Part shown: positions 11,823-23,525 of the stretch, piece by piece | Position numbering within the stretch: the first letter of the stretch is position 1 | Layout of the letters: every line of letters begins with the position of its first letter | Source: Isoetes taiwanensis | Taxonomy: Eukaryota; Streptophyta; Lycopodiopsida; Isoetales; Isoetaceae | Direction: 5' to 3' | Length of the DNA stretch: 64,000 nucleotides | NCBI GenBank assembly: GCA_021234155.1 | Contig: JAJEKV010000329.1 | Location: forward strand, 62,001-126,000 | Made by a program: the position numbers and the translations under genes | The notes under the pieces: generated by a model | Database searches by the model: none | Told to the model about the DNA's origin: nothing | Seen by the model: only the letters and a program-made list of their open reading frames with translations

Positions 11823-13465
11823 GATTTGCCATCGCGAATTCTAACGTCGCCAATTACATTGCAGCACTACCTTGAAATGGCAGAGAAGATTCTCAGAGGC
11901 AAACACCCGAAGGACGTCAATAGGTTTGTCTTTATGCCAGATGATGTTTATGCACTCTTCCGTCAGATGTGGAACAAATGGAGGAAGGGAGAACTTAAGG
12001 ACAATAAGGGTCAAGCTATAGTAGTCAACTTTGCAAAAGACAAAGACTACTTTAGTGACAACTACCTTAGATGCATGAGGGGCTTGGACTACGATGATTA
12101 TCGAAAAGGTCCCTCAAGAGACATTGAGTGGGGACATATATGTTAAAGTCACCTCAGACATAAGGGAGAGAATTTCTTCAAGACGAGAGCAGAAACTTAA
12201 GAATTCTAGCATACATGAAGAAGGAGATTTCAGATTTTATATCGATGAGCTAGGCACTAAGTACAAGAAGTTCGAGGACTTAAGGAAGGTCACGCACGCT
12301 TCACCGAGCATCGCACTTGGTTTGGGGAGTATGCCACCATAAGTGGGTGTCGAAGGAATACGCAAAGAGGGAATTCATGGTAACATGCCATTCTCCTTGT
12401 CCGTGATCAATTCGAAAAATCCTTAAGCCCTAAAACAGAGAAGGACATGCCTAGATTCTTTGTTGAACATGTCATCGCCGGGATTCCTTTGAAAAAGCAA
12501 CGCTTGTAAGCATGATATGTTTAGATGCAAGGCAGCCTTACTCCTGCTTTGGAATAGTGAGATTGTAACCAAGATTCTTCGGACAACGCCTCACGATGAC
12601 AGATGTAGAGACTTCACCGGATTCTATGTTTCGCCGCCTGAGCAAAACTTTCTATTCGCCATCGCTTGGAAAGACCGGAATCCGTGTCAAGAGTGTTTGT
12701 AGGAATGTATGAAGAGGAGGCCGGAGCTACGATGGTACAGAATAAAAGAGCCACATGCTCGTTTTTGCTACGAGGATTTCGCACCACCTGAGAGCCCGAT
12801 GAAGACCGGATCTCGTGCTCTATGGTGATCATCTCGAAGCTCCCGGCCAATTCCTCCTATTCCTAAAGAAGCCATCGGAAGTGAGGGAGATGTTATGGCC
12901 AAAAAACTCCTGCAAGACAGGTTTAAATTCAGTTGGCAAGGTATGGAAGGAGAATACCTGGTTCATAAGCAGATTGGTCCCAGAATCAAGGTTCTACCTT
13001 GTCGATAAGCTCTGCCCTTCCGGGTATTATGGTACTAGATTTCTTTCTTGGGGCTGAGCCCTATCTAGGGCATCACTTCATGTAGGAAGAATCAGTGCGA
13101 CCTATGAGCATGACTTCGTGAAGATTAAATGCATAGCGGGGATTCTGAGTAGGGTTGAGAACGCCCTATACCCCTTGCTTGACCCAAAGGACAAGGCGAA
13201 TTAAAGATGGTGGAGCAGCCGGGCCAGAAAATGAGGGGGACGAATCAGGTAATGCAGAGAAGGATGAGACATCCGGCCAAGGTGGAGGTGAGCGGGAGGA
13301 GCAAATTGACCGCAGTAAGATTAACCCTGAAGACTATGAGAAAGTCGATGATGAGCACTTTGCCCACGACTACTAAAAAAAATCTGTATCTAAATATGAA
13401 AAATTGTGTACACATTGTATTTTTATTAGTATATAACTACATGGACTTGTGTGTTCTCCATAGGG

Positions 13466-13625
13466 AAATAGCGCGAGCGCACTTTTTGCTTAGTCTTTAC
13501 GTTATAGCAAATAGCGCTACCGCGACTATTTGTTTGGTTTTCGATCGCTCACAAATAGCGCCGCTTATGCGCTTATTTGCTTCAGAATTATTTTTCTTAA
13601 TGGGGCTGGCGCGCTACCATTTTTT
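13466..13625. repeat. Palindrome cluster 3' of the ParB-like gene
   Basis: Starting about 90 bp past the end of the gene, AAATAGCGC-type palindromes occur at 13466-13486, 13509-13531 and 13553-13578, with a weaker one at 13604-13625. They use AAATAGCGC where the upstream ones use AAATGGCGC. They mirror the cluster at 6.0-6.15 kb. Confidence 0.8.
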
Positions 13626-13629
13626 GCCC

Positions 13630-14520
13630 GGACTCTTTTCTCTGATTTTAATATCTGATTTTGAGGTTTTCGGGGCGCTATTCCTTACAATTTCTTAGTA
13701 AATCATGCCATGTTCTCTTCAAAACTAAAACCGCGCTGTTTTATATCAAATGTAGTGGTTTCGGCTTGATAACTGGTTTCTTTTTAAGTAAATAGTGCCA
13801 TATCTATCAATAAGTCTATCATAAAACATGGAAGAAACTGATTTCGCAAGAAATTGGAATCATGAAATTTCCAACTTTAATGAAACTCTGCTTTTTGCAG
13901 AAATCCAAACAGAATTAAAACTTTTACGCTCCATATCGATCGTGGAATAATTTAAGGGCTAAACTTAGCTATTTGGCAATTTTTTTAGCACATTTTCAAA
14001 AAAATTTGGCTAAAGTAAATGGAAAAAATTGGGAAAAAAAATAATAATTTTAGCTTAACTTTTTTCGGGACTGCACCAACCCTGGAGCTCTTTAGCCAAA
14101 TGCTAGAAAGTAAGAGAGTGAAAGTTTGTATTGTTTAGCTAAACCATAGAAACATCATTCTAGTTTATATGAAATATATGATTAGTAGTTTAGTTTCTAG
14201 CATTATGAATTAATTTGAGTCCTAGACTTTGCTAGTTAGCATTATTTTAAAATGTTTTCACAAAGAAAATGACTAAAATGAGTCGAAACAATTGAAAAAA
14301 GTATAATAATTTGGCTTAATATTTTCTGTTGGCCACAACATAGAAATTTTTGGGATGATATTTGGGTTAGTTTAGCTAAACGCTAGAAAGTATGAGAGGA
14401 AAAATGTGTAGAGTTTAGCTAAACCACAGAAAGTTTTGGGATTAATATCGAGCAAGTTTAGCCAAAGCCATTCTGGCTAATAAGAAATATGTGATTAGTA
14501 ATTTATTCCCTGATATCGAT
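13630..14520. repeat. AT-rich direct duplication
   Basis: Two units of roughly 250-280 bp, about 13960-14230 and 14240-14500, share the word order 'AAAATG...GGCTAAA', 'ATAATAATTT(T)(A/G)GCTTAA', 'GCTAGAAAGTA(A/T)GAGAG' and 'GTTTAGCTAAACCA(T/C)AGAAA'. They differ by many substitutions. No coding content is seen. The GTTTAGCTAAAC core is itself palindromic. Confidence 0.65.
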
Positions 14521-14559
14521 GGAAGAGGAGAGTATTTGAGTAATCTGTTTTAGAGCACA

Positions 14560-16130
14560 TGTGATCAAGTTGGCAAAGCACCAGCTTACTATCTCGAATA
14601 CTCCCCAATAAAATGGGATTGCCGAAAGCAACAATCAAGACAATCTATGAGATCGCTAAAGCCTTGCTTGTGCAAGGCAACTTGAGCAAAGAATTCTGAG
14701 AGGAGGCCATTTGCCACAATAGTTCATACTCAAAACCTCCTTTTGACTCTTGAATGAGCAAACGGGCAAAAGCAAGCAATCCACACATTGAGCTCAAATA
14801 AAAGATTTAAAACCGTAGTCAAAGTAAACATCCATAAGCAGTTATTTGAGGGTCCTTTAAAGGATGCAACCTCAAGTACATTAAATCTCAAGATATTTTA
14901 TTACACCTCTCAGGTGCTACCAACTGTTGCAAAGATGAGACTATACTATCCCAACCTAACAGATAAATACACCCTATGTAATTCAAGAAGAGAACATTGT
15001 TATCCTTCCAATAATGCAAATTTAAAGCATGAGAACGCCACAATAAAACTTGAGAAGTTTGCAAAAGTAAGCAACCAAACTCATACAAGGGGCTCACACA
15101 ACAAAATTGATAAGTGTGTGCACCAGGGTGACTCCAATCAAATAATAGATCAACAAGTGAAAGTAAATGCATGTTTAAGAACTCTCTTTCACGTATACAA
15201 ATGCACAACTGAAGTCAGTAACATCCATCAAAACATCGACCAAAGTTTAAAACCTAAAGGACAATCCCTAAATGTGTGAGTCTAAGGAACATGTAATTGG
15301 TAGAGAAAGGCCTGAAAACTACGAAGCTCGTGATCTAAAATATCTTATACAAAATATGCATAAGAGAAAACCCTATGCGACTAGATCATTCCACATCAAA
15401 AAGGCAAGTTAGGGTGTGGATTCAAACGTCTATTCAGACCTATGATATAATTAGTGCAAACAAAAGCTCTAAAAATTCAATAGTCCTCAAAATAGACACC
15501 ATAAACTCCAACAAACCAACTCATACAAGGTCCTTCCAAATATGCAATTTTAATACATTGAATCGCTTCGGCATGCAATCTGCTCACCCTATCTCTACTC
15601 CCATGGATATAAACCTTCATCTCTTTGATGATCCGCTTCCTTCTTTGATCGGCTCCCTCATGTATATGATGGTTTGCACTCGCCCAGACATATGTTATCC
15701 TGTCATCATACTTAGCCAATTCCGAGAAAACTTTTTTGATCCACACTGGACTCTTGTCAAGAGATTACTTTGCTATCTGATTGGTACTTCTTAACTTAGT
15801 GTCACTTTCTCTCCTTCTGGTTTTTCCACTCTAAGTCTCTTGGTCGGTTCTAATTATGGGACAAATGTGCATAGTAGATCCACCAGTGGCTATTGCTTCA
15901 TGTTTATGGTGACCCTGTTGGTTGGTTATCTAAAAAGCAAAATCCCGTCGCCCGCTCCACTGTTGAAGCTAAATATTTAGCCTTATCCCATGCAGCTGCA
16001 TGAGATCTTATCTCATCCAAGCTTCCATTACCACTCCTCTTTATCAAGATGGCCAAATATCCTGCACATCGTTCTCGCACCAACCACATCTCTATTCATT
16101 TCAATTATGTCCAACAACAGATTGAAGAGT
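14560..16130 (+). pseudogene. Copia integrase and RT/RNase H remnants
   Basis: Two pieces lie in the same orientation. At 14580-14740 there is a TPQ.NGIAESNNQ segment, which is the conserved end of the Copia integrase core (TP..NG.AER.N). At 15575-15793 comes ISTPMD...LIGSLMYMMVCTRPDICY...LSQF...HW..VKRLLCYLIGTS, the end of the reverse transcriptase and connection region, followed to about 16120 by RNase H with STSGYCFMF and a SKK..P-like stretch. The stretch between them (14760-15550) is not alignable to Copia by eye. Stops and shifts are frequent. No LTR was found beside it. Confidence 0.75.
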
Positions 16131-16149
16131 AGTTCATCACCTTGCATTA

Positions 16150-17130
16150 CTTGCCTACCAAACAAATGCTTGCCTTTTTTTCTTTTTCTTTTTTCCTTTT
16201 TTTTTTTACCAAAGCTCTCTCGAGACTTGTTTCAAACTCACGACATGATCTTGGTATCCATGCTTGGCCCTGGCTAAGTTTGCAAGGGGAGTGTCGAGTC
16301 AACAAACTCGCTTAACACATGGTAACATCTGATCCGTTGGCATCTCAAAGTGCCGGTAGACTGTTAGATGGTTACAACGATAGTTCCAAATATAGTTCCT
16401 GAAATCCGTGAACTCATGGTATATGTACTTGTTTCAAGATCAATAGAGACGCAGTTTTTTCCTCTTTGTTTCATGCATCGCTTTTGATCTTTTCACTTGA
16501 AATCGTGATCTTGATTGGGGAGGCATCAATCAGCCTTCAGATCTGGTGCAAATGTCTCTAGGAGGCCGAATTGAAGAACATGGATGTCGCAAGCAGTTTT
16601 AAGCAAGCAAGACTTGTCCTCAAAGGAAGCCGTGGTCTAAACCGGTTTTCTTATCTGGCAAAGTTGGTTGTAAAAATTGCAAGACATGGTCTCCGGGACC
16701 CAAAATTGATTTTGGTAAATTTTCGAGTAGTTGGAGCTCTCGCTTGAGAGCATCAATAAGTGAAAAGATTGGCAAAAGAAAAGAATAGTTCATCTAACCC
16801 AATTGTGAAGGGAATTATAGGATCCCAACTTGGAATATATATAGGTATAGATTGAAGGGTTTGTGAAGCAAAGACAAAGAGATCCGCGGCAAGTAATTTT
16901 GCAATTTCGAAAGTGAAATGTCCCGATATGGACTAGATCTACAAGCCGAGGCAGCTTGGACCTTAGGAATCACAAGCAAAAACGATCTTATAACCGAAGG
17001 AGGTTTTCCATTAAAGAAATACCCAAACAAAAGGAGTTGCGTGCGCTTGCATACCCGCAAAAACATCCAATCGATAATAAAATGCACAACATACCTACAA
17101 AAGCATCAAATTGATAACAAAACGTACAAC
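16150..17130. other. T-rich tract and unrecognised DNA
   Basis: A pyrimidine-rich tract (16171-16208) follows the RNase H remnant. The rest to 17130 has no recognised gene. The region is probably the decayed tail of the Copia copy. Confidence 0.4.
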
Positions 17131-17456
17131 AGTCCGACGCTGCTATCGGCTCCCCAAATTGACTAGAGCAACCAGAAGATTCGCTTGAATGAATCCTCCA
17201 AGCCGTAGGAGGATTCGCTTTGAGGTATCATGAGGATTCGCTAAGTGAATCCTCTAATAAAATCAGGCCAAAAATCCCTGAAGTATGCTTATAAAGTGCA
17301 AGCAAGCCTATAAACTGACAGGAGGGTACACTGAAGGGAATCCTCCAAGCCAAGGAGGATTTGCTTGTGTGAATCCTGATGATTTGCTTGAGTGAATCCT
17401 CCCTGGCTGCTCTAGTCAATTTAGGGAGCCAATAAATTGGGCGCAGCACGTCTGGC
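17131..17456. mobile_element. Foldback MITE, about 325 bp
   Basis: Inverted terminal arms lie at about 17131-17175 and 17403-17456. The matching inner word is TTGACTAGAGCA(A/G)CCAG on the left arm and its complement on the right, extending outward through GGCTCC. The interior is also internally inverted, with repeated GGATTCGCTT/AGTGAATCCTCC words. There is no coding sequence. It is a typical non-autonomous DNA element; no target duplication was clear. Confidence 0.75.
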
Positions 17457-17459
17457 TAT

Positions 17460-19730
17460 TATATCGTGGTCTACTACACGTGGCAAAGAGCTACTGATGG
17501 TGTTGTTGCATGCAGGCAGTAAGTATGCAGGGCGCTTTTGTGGCACATCTAGGGATCTTTCACTTGGTAAGGGCTCTGCTAGTTAGCACGAAGTCCAAGA
17601 TCACTTAATGGATCACGACGGCCTTGCTCCGCATTTTTCAACCGCATGCTAAGAGGTGGATTTATTTGGAATTGATCCACCACATCTCATGACATAATGA
17701 CAACACAAGTTCGGTATGTATCTGTTCGATATGCTTGTAACAAACCATTTCTATTACACAGGATAAATTCTCTACTGTGGAAAAGCTGGGGTACAAGGAT
17801 ATTGTATCACATTTAGAAATGCATTAGAAGGTATAACATCCCAAGGAGTAATTGGGTAAGTATTAGTTATCAAGTTAATACCTTATGAAAGGTATTAGCT
17901 TCATACCTCTGTACATCCTCACTGGAGTATTCCCACTAGAGTATACTTGCACCACGAGGTGTTGTAAATGTGAAGTCGGGCTTCATGGGTTTCTACGAGG
18001 TGACTAAAGAATGTAGACTAGACTTGATCTAGCTAGGATCACTCTATGCTCTAGAGAGAAGCTAGGATAGAAATTTCCATTTTTTTGAAAGGTCTAGAGT
18101 TTATCTTTCTTAATCTTAAACACATGCAAATTATATGTACTCACTATTTTATTTGTACATGATATATAAAAATCCTTCCTTTCAAACTACTTAATTCCAC
18201 ACCCCTAAACAAGAAGGCTTGCTCTTTAAAAAGGGGGGTGAAATGTAATATAAACGTAACTTATGACAAGTTCTTTGTGAAGGATTTGAGGATGAGTTTT
18301 GCATGCATTATTCTAACCACATTTTGAAAGCGTTTCAATTCTTTACAATGTTATCTACAGTCTAGTATTCTAAGAGGAAAGTATGAACGACTGACCTTGA
18401 TGGCAAGGTTTTAAATGGAAGAGGAAATTATTATGTACAAATGTAGGGCCCTAGGTCACATAGGACCATTAAACCTAAGGGTTAAACGTTTAGGCATCAA
18501 TGCATAATAGAAGTTCGAAGTATCTATAGACAGTAGTTATGGAGAGAAAGCACATTTGCTTAAGTGCTAGTGGCACAACCAGTTAAGTGGATCTTGCAAA
18601 GGAAGTGTGCTTAGTCCCCAACCTATATAAGGATATCATATCTATGCTCTAGGCACTAGCATATGTATAATGGATGGGGTCATTGATCATAAGTCTCCAA
18701 GAGGTTTTGAGGTGCGTTGTCGTATGGGGTTAGCTAAGCGATGCGATTGAATCAAGGATTCGCCGACTGGATTTTAGAGCACTGCCATTCTCGAACTGAT
18801 CCATTCCCTTATCATTGTTAAATATGAATTCTTTTCTTACAAATTTGCAATCTTCTTGGGAAATTTTTTCCTTGGTTTTTTTTTTTTTCTTGGGCATTCT
18901 ATTTGGATTTTTACAACCTTTAATTGTTGATAAAAGAACAAAGTGCCCAAGGAAAAAGCCCTACAAATTTTTTTTCCAGCATTCTTGCACAATTATTGCA
19001 TGTCCTTTGATACAACTCATGTTTCATCTGTTCCCCTTATTCTGCTTCGATCGATTGTTACTTTTACACATATCAAAGAGCATTTATTAAACTTGCATCT
19101 AGAAAAAAGGAGGCAGCCATTTATGGACATCCATTGGAACATGTCAAAAACTTCAAGCGATGCTCTCTTTGATTTCCTCGGCTTTTTTCTTATCCGGAAT
19201 GTGCTTTTGTTTTGTGACTCAAAACCTACATCCCTATGTCGGGCACACAATTGATTGTTGTGTTTGTGGTTTCAAGCTGAAAACAACAAGATGCGATGTG
19301 TATGACAACCTTATTTTTTCTCTTTGATTTTTGATATGGTTTCAATGTTTTGTAGTTTAAGGTATTAGACTTTTTAGGGACTTTTAGGAGTAAGCAATGA
19401 TACATTGAGTTTTTGTAGACTCCTATTATATTGTTCTTAAGCATATTTTTCTTATTTTAGGCAGAGGCAAAGATCAAGACATACCTGAGATCAAGAAGAA
19501 ATATTGCATGATGATGTTGTTTTTAGAAGGCGTGAATGCGCACGGGTTGATGGAGATGGCATGAATGAAGTAGTTGATGGAGGTGAGCAAGAAGTGGATG
19601 CAGTAGAGGATACTAGAACGGAAGATGAGGGAGATGGTGTGGGGGCAACTGAGTTTGAATGTAATGCGGATAATGTGGATCTCCCGCCAGCTTGAGGTTT
19701 CTACAATTGATGCATTTTATGATGCATGAA
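17460..19730. other. About 2.3 kb without a recognised gene
   Basis: Small open stretches on both strands show no family motif. There is a 14-T run at about 18877-18890. Nothing here supports a gene call. Confidence 0.45.
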
Positions 19731-19875
19731 GAATAGAATAGAATAGAATAGGAGAATAGAATAGAATAGAATAGAATAGAATAGAATAGAATAGAATAGA
19801 ATAGAATAGAATAGAATAGAATAGAATAGAATAGAATAGACTAGACTTTTTAACGTCCACGAAGACCAAAAGGCC
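19731..19875 (-). repeat. (GAATA)n tract with a conserved flank
   Basis: About 22 units of GAATA run from 19731 to 19840. They end at CTAGACTTTTTAACGTCCACGA and are followed by AGACCAAAAGGCCATGG. The same flank, TTTTTA(A/T)CGTCCACG(A/G)AG, occurs beside GAATA units at 35035-35090 and beside a GGAAG-type tract at 44480-44545. Read on the minus strand, a conserved end is followed by a pentanucleotide tail, as in some retroposons. The family is not recognised. Confidence 0.7.
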
Positions 19876-19879
19876 ATGG

Positions 19880-20940
19880 AATCCATACAATGGCCTAGTA
19901 CAACCATTACTACTAGGATTAAAAACCCTTGCCTCGAAAGATTTTCAAGACCTTTGCAGTAATGATGATACTAGACAAACAAGAAGAAAATATAAGTAGT
20001 CAATGGTCACTGAGGGCTCAATAATTGAAGATGCTCATCTAGAACTTTTAGTATGTATAATGCCATGTCATGCACAGATGGGGCTTTGAGAAGTTGTGGA
20101 AGCATGGAATGGAATGCTAAGGTCAAATAACGATTCATGACCCTCTCAAAAGCAGATGACATCTCAGGAGAGTATGGCTTTCATCTTCAATAACCTGTAG
20201 CTGGCAACATGCACATAATCTCGATTCTCGTGGCAATTGCAGCCTCTTCCATCTACCTGTCTCAATCCGTAGCCAGTTCGAAATTTGCCTAATCTAGCGG
20301 CAAAAGGAGGGGGATACACAGGCGCCCAAAGCGGGCTCTCAAAATATTAATTTAAGAATCTAATAATTTACCATTTCAAAGCAATATACTCATCATATAA
20401 AAAAATGCATTTACCATCCATGCTAAATTACAAAAACAATAGATTCAAATAATGAAATATCCTATATCTGAACAAACAAACAATATTTTTTAAAGAATGA
20501 AAGTCCCACGTCAACAACCAAACAGAGATGCAAAGATTGAATTATCCATATAAGAGTGCTTATAGGGAAAAATCCTGGTCCGCACTCATTCTCGAGGCTA
20601 AAACAATTGCCATTCGATCAAGAGAAGCTCGTCTCCCATTATCTCTCAAGGCATATGGTACAAAATTTATCTCCCCCAATAGGGGAGGGTGCCCTTCTTT
20701 CACCCACTCCAGCTTCTGAATTTCACTAAAAAACTGTTTTGCTTGATGTTACATTCATGATAACTTTATGCAAGTTTAATTGCATTTAAGGTTTTTGAGG
20801 GTTTGTTGTTATGATTTATCAATTATGGACTTCATATTTGATATTTGATAAGATTCCAATGTTTCTGATTGTTTTAAGTGGTTTTTTAACAATTGCCATT
20901 CCGCTCTCAGAACTAAGAGTCGGCCGCACTACCCGCCTTA
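19880..20940. other. No recognised gene
   Basis: Part of this stretch (about 20160-20300, with CTCTTCCATCTACCTGTCTCA) loosely resembles 35440-35530, so it may be the body of the same retroposon-like family as the GAATA-tailed repeat. No protein motif is visible. Confidence 0.4.
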
Positions 20941-20948
20941 AGTTTTCG

Positions 20949-21330
20949 TTAGTAGAACCGCTCCGCTCTATGCCAAGTATGCCCCGAATTGAGATGAGCA
21001 AGACGACGATGCCACAATAAGGGAAGATGGGTGTAATCTGGTGCCATAGACTTTTCTACAAAAAGAGGCAATTCATATATGTTCCCAACTCGGTGTCCTT
21101 TTGCAAGAACAGAACCTTGGATGAGTGTATTGGCTTTATAAAAAAGATCTTCAGTGTCATTGAAAACTACAATCATCCCTGAATCAGCAATGCGAGCAAC
21201 AGAAAGTAGACTATTTCGCAGATTAGAAACAAGTAAAGCATCAGGGAGTGATGTGGTTTTACCATGGTGGAAAGGAAGGTCAAAAACTTCTTTTGCTGTG
21301 ATATCAACTTGAGAATGAGAAGCCAATTGG
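20949..21330 (-). pseudogene. Copia gag-pre-integrase fragment
   Basis: An open minus-strand stretch of about 125 codons reads through LPDALLVSNLRNSLLSVARI, then DSGMIVVFND, then GNIYELP, and ends with LWHRRLAHLNSG. This is the order found between protease and integrase in Copia polyproteins; LWH.R(L)GH(L) is the gag-pre-integrase signature. The rest of the polyprotein is missing downstream. Further upstream on the minus strand (to 21706) the frame continues without clear motifs. Confidence 0.8.
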
Positions 21331-22047
21331 ACACCGTGATTATAGAAGAGGAAGGTGTCATATGATCTTTAGAGATACAAGGTTCTTCGAAGAACACTTC
21401 TTCCTGGAGAGTAATGGCATCCATGATAATGATAGAAGAGGCTTGGGTGAAAATGATCTCAGATAGACAAGCTTCTTCAAGTAGACAATTCTCTTCCTTG
21501 ATATTCATGGCTTCAAGCATATTTGCCAATTCAAGAGATTTTGGAGTCAAGTATAGAAGATGCAGGAGACGAGATGAAGATGCAAGAGATTTGCAGGGAG
21601 ATACAAAATGACCAAAGCCCGCAATTGATGACTTTAAGGGGAAATAGAAGTTGCTATATTTTACCATTTTTAAAATGACCAAATGGTTTACTAGGATGCA
21701 CGCCAAAGAACTTCATAAAATCGCCAAAATTTGATAATATTGCATCCCGCTTATAGTTGGCCAAATTAATGGATATTTTATAGTAAAACCCAATTTTATG
21801 GTAAACCATCCAACTCTATAAATTTGTTTCTATAAAAATGTTGGAAAAAATAGGAAACAATCGCCACCATTTCTATAGTTTAGAAGGCCTAGAGGATGAT
21901 AAAGTCATCATCGATTCTCAGATTGGTTGCATTGAAGGGTACCATTTCCGCCATATTGAGCTTTTTTTCAAATTCGAGATGGAAAAATTTTTATCATAAG
22001 GGGTAGATATAAGCTAGTAGAAGATGGCGATCTTCCATCAAATAGAG

Positions 22048-22294
22048 TGTTAAGGTATAAACAAGAACAAGGAAGAGATGAAGACAGAAGACGATTGCAG
22101 CCACCAACAGAAGAACACTTGATGATTTACGAAAGGAAAAAACATGCCTTATATAAGGCTACAAGATGCTGATTACAGAGTTTCAGCCTAGATTCGTAGC
22201 CTAGATTCGTGGGAGAATGTCACCGATTCATGGAGAATGTCGCCCTAAATTGTGGAGCAGTGGAAGTATCCGCTGGGATGATGCCTACCTAACA
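22048..22294 (-). repeat. Copia LTR, 247 bp
   Basis: The segment starts TGTTAAGG and ends CCTAACA on the plus strand, so its ends are inverted TGTTA/TAACA. Just outside the right end on the plus strand is CCCCCAAAGATAAGAGG; on the minus strand this is a G-rich tract directly before the LTR, as expected for a polypurine tract ahead of a 3' LTR. The RNase H fragment at 22321-22554 lies immediately upstream in the same orientation. A second LTR was not found, so the rest of this element is lost. Confidence 0.7.
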
Positions 22295-22320
22295 CCCCCC
22301 AAAGATAAGAGGGATCCGAC

Positions 22321-22554
22321 TTAATCAAGGTGATGTTTCATGAGTTTAACACTAGGAAGGGCCTTAGTGAGCATGTCAGCAGCCATATCCTCAGTGCAGC
22401 AGTAGAAGAGCTGAAGAAATCCTTGATCAACAAGATTGCAAACAACATGATATTTTATATCCACATGTTTCATGCGCTGATGCATCACGGGATTGTGGGA
22501 AATATAGGTGACTGCATAATAGCTACATGAAATATCCTGCAAAGGTGTGCTCAA
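22321..22554 (-). pseudogene. Copia RNase H C-terminus
   Basis: The minus strand reads SCSYYAVTYISHNPVMHQRM, then KHVDIKYHVV, then a VDQGFLQLFYC segment and DMLTKALP. This is the end of Copia RNase H (DN.AI....NP..H.RTKHID...H...E....G.I....V.T..Q.AD..TK.L). It runs into the LTR at 22294, so it is the 3' end of one element. Confidence 0.85.
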
Positions 22555-22789
22555 AGAAAGATTAAAGTGTCAGACTTGAGAAGATAACATTTGTTTCTTT
22601 GAATAGAGGTTTTTAAAAGGGGGGGAGGGGGGGATAAAGCAGAACATATCAAACATTTGAAGAGATTCAAAATGGAAAATTCAAAGATTGTAAGGATACC
22701 AACGATTAGAGGGCAAAAGTTATCCTAGGAGCAATGTGCTAAAATAGAGGAAGAAGTGAAAGAAATGCTAAACATCCTTTAAATAGAAT

Positions 22790-23492
22790 TTATAAGACGT
22801 CTTATATACTTAGCAAACAACATTCGTCGAGATATTTCATTTGCCATAAATGTGCTTAGTAGATTTTGACAAAATCCAGGAAAACTTGAGGTTCCTAAAT
22901 GGTACTTTGGATGAACGACTTGTGTACAAAGCAAGCGAAATGGCATTGCAAGCATTCGCAGGCGCGGATTGGGCTGGCAATTTTTGGACACACAGAAGTC
23001 TACTTCAAGTTATGCCATATTTCTTGGGAGCAATATCAGTTCATGGAGAAGAAAAAGGCAAGCTACGAATACCAATGTCTTTTGTAGAGGTTAAGTATAG
23101 CTTCATCTCTAGCCTCGAAAAAAATAATTTGGTTGAGGTGGTTATTGGATAAACTAGATTCCAGACAAATTAATCCAACCAAGCTTTTCAGTAGTAGCAT
23201 GAGTTGCATTGAAATTCTGAAGAATCTTATCCTACATGAGAGGACTAAGCACATAGAATTAGGCATCCATTCATCAGAGATTAGATGGACTAGTGAATAC
23301 CCCATCAATAGATAACAGAGAAGAAGTTTGTTGCAACTTCATTATCAATTACAACTGAATATATTGCCCATCGCGTTGGTGGTCTAGTGGTAAGGCCTTA
23401 GATTGGGGTGATCCTCACCAGGGTTCAAAACCCACTGGCTACCATCGGGTGGGAGACGTGGGTGGGTGCAAGTCCCACCAACCATGCCTTCA

Positions 23493-23525
<33 letters not shown>

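Larger units (their letters stand above)
10126..13376 (+). pseudogene. Gene with possible ParB-like fold, decayed
   Basis: I do not recognise the family as a whole. The coding run starts by about 10211, after a possible splice acceptor (TATTTTGCAG), and reads through one in-frame TGA at 10681-10683 into ATG 10690 in the same frame. Counting from that ATG: a charged linker rich in DEH/EEK (residues 50-150), then about residues 181-300 with RRISIWDLEEAPP and YNINGNHSVSAAQIV (GNH at 259-261). That order, a strand-loop motif followed by G.H....A, resembles the ParB/sulfiredoxin fold. A clean 113-bp GT-AG intron (11752-11864) joins DEYK to HYLEMAEK. Beyond it the frame changes near 12095 and again several times after 12290, ending in an acidic tail (VDDEHFAHDY) at 13376. 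It is probably a mobile-element gene or a relic host gene. Confidence 0.6.

Noticed and set aside
6012-13625. Reading the palindromes as parS-like binding sites for the ParB-like protein
   Set aside because: In bacteria parS is bound by a separate helix-turn-helix domain, which I cannot see here; proximity alone does not show binding.
14788-15279. A 163-codon plus-strand open frame between Copia pieces
   Set aside because: It is AT-rich, without recognisable Copia or other motifs, in a decayed element; not called a gene.
23371-23445. Possible true tRNA gene
   Set aside because: It has A- and B-box words but no cloverleaf, continues into a poly(A) tail, and is flanked by a target duplication, so it is a SINE.
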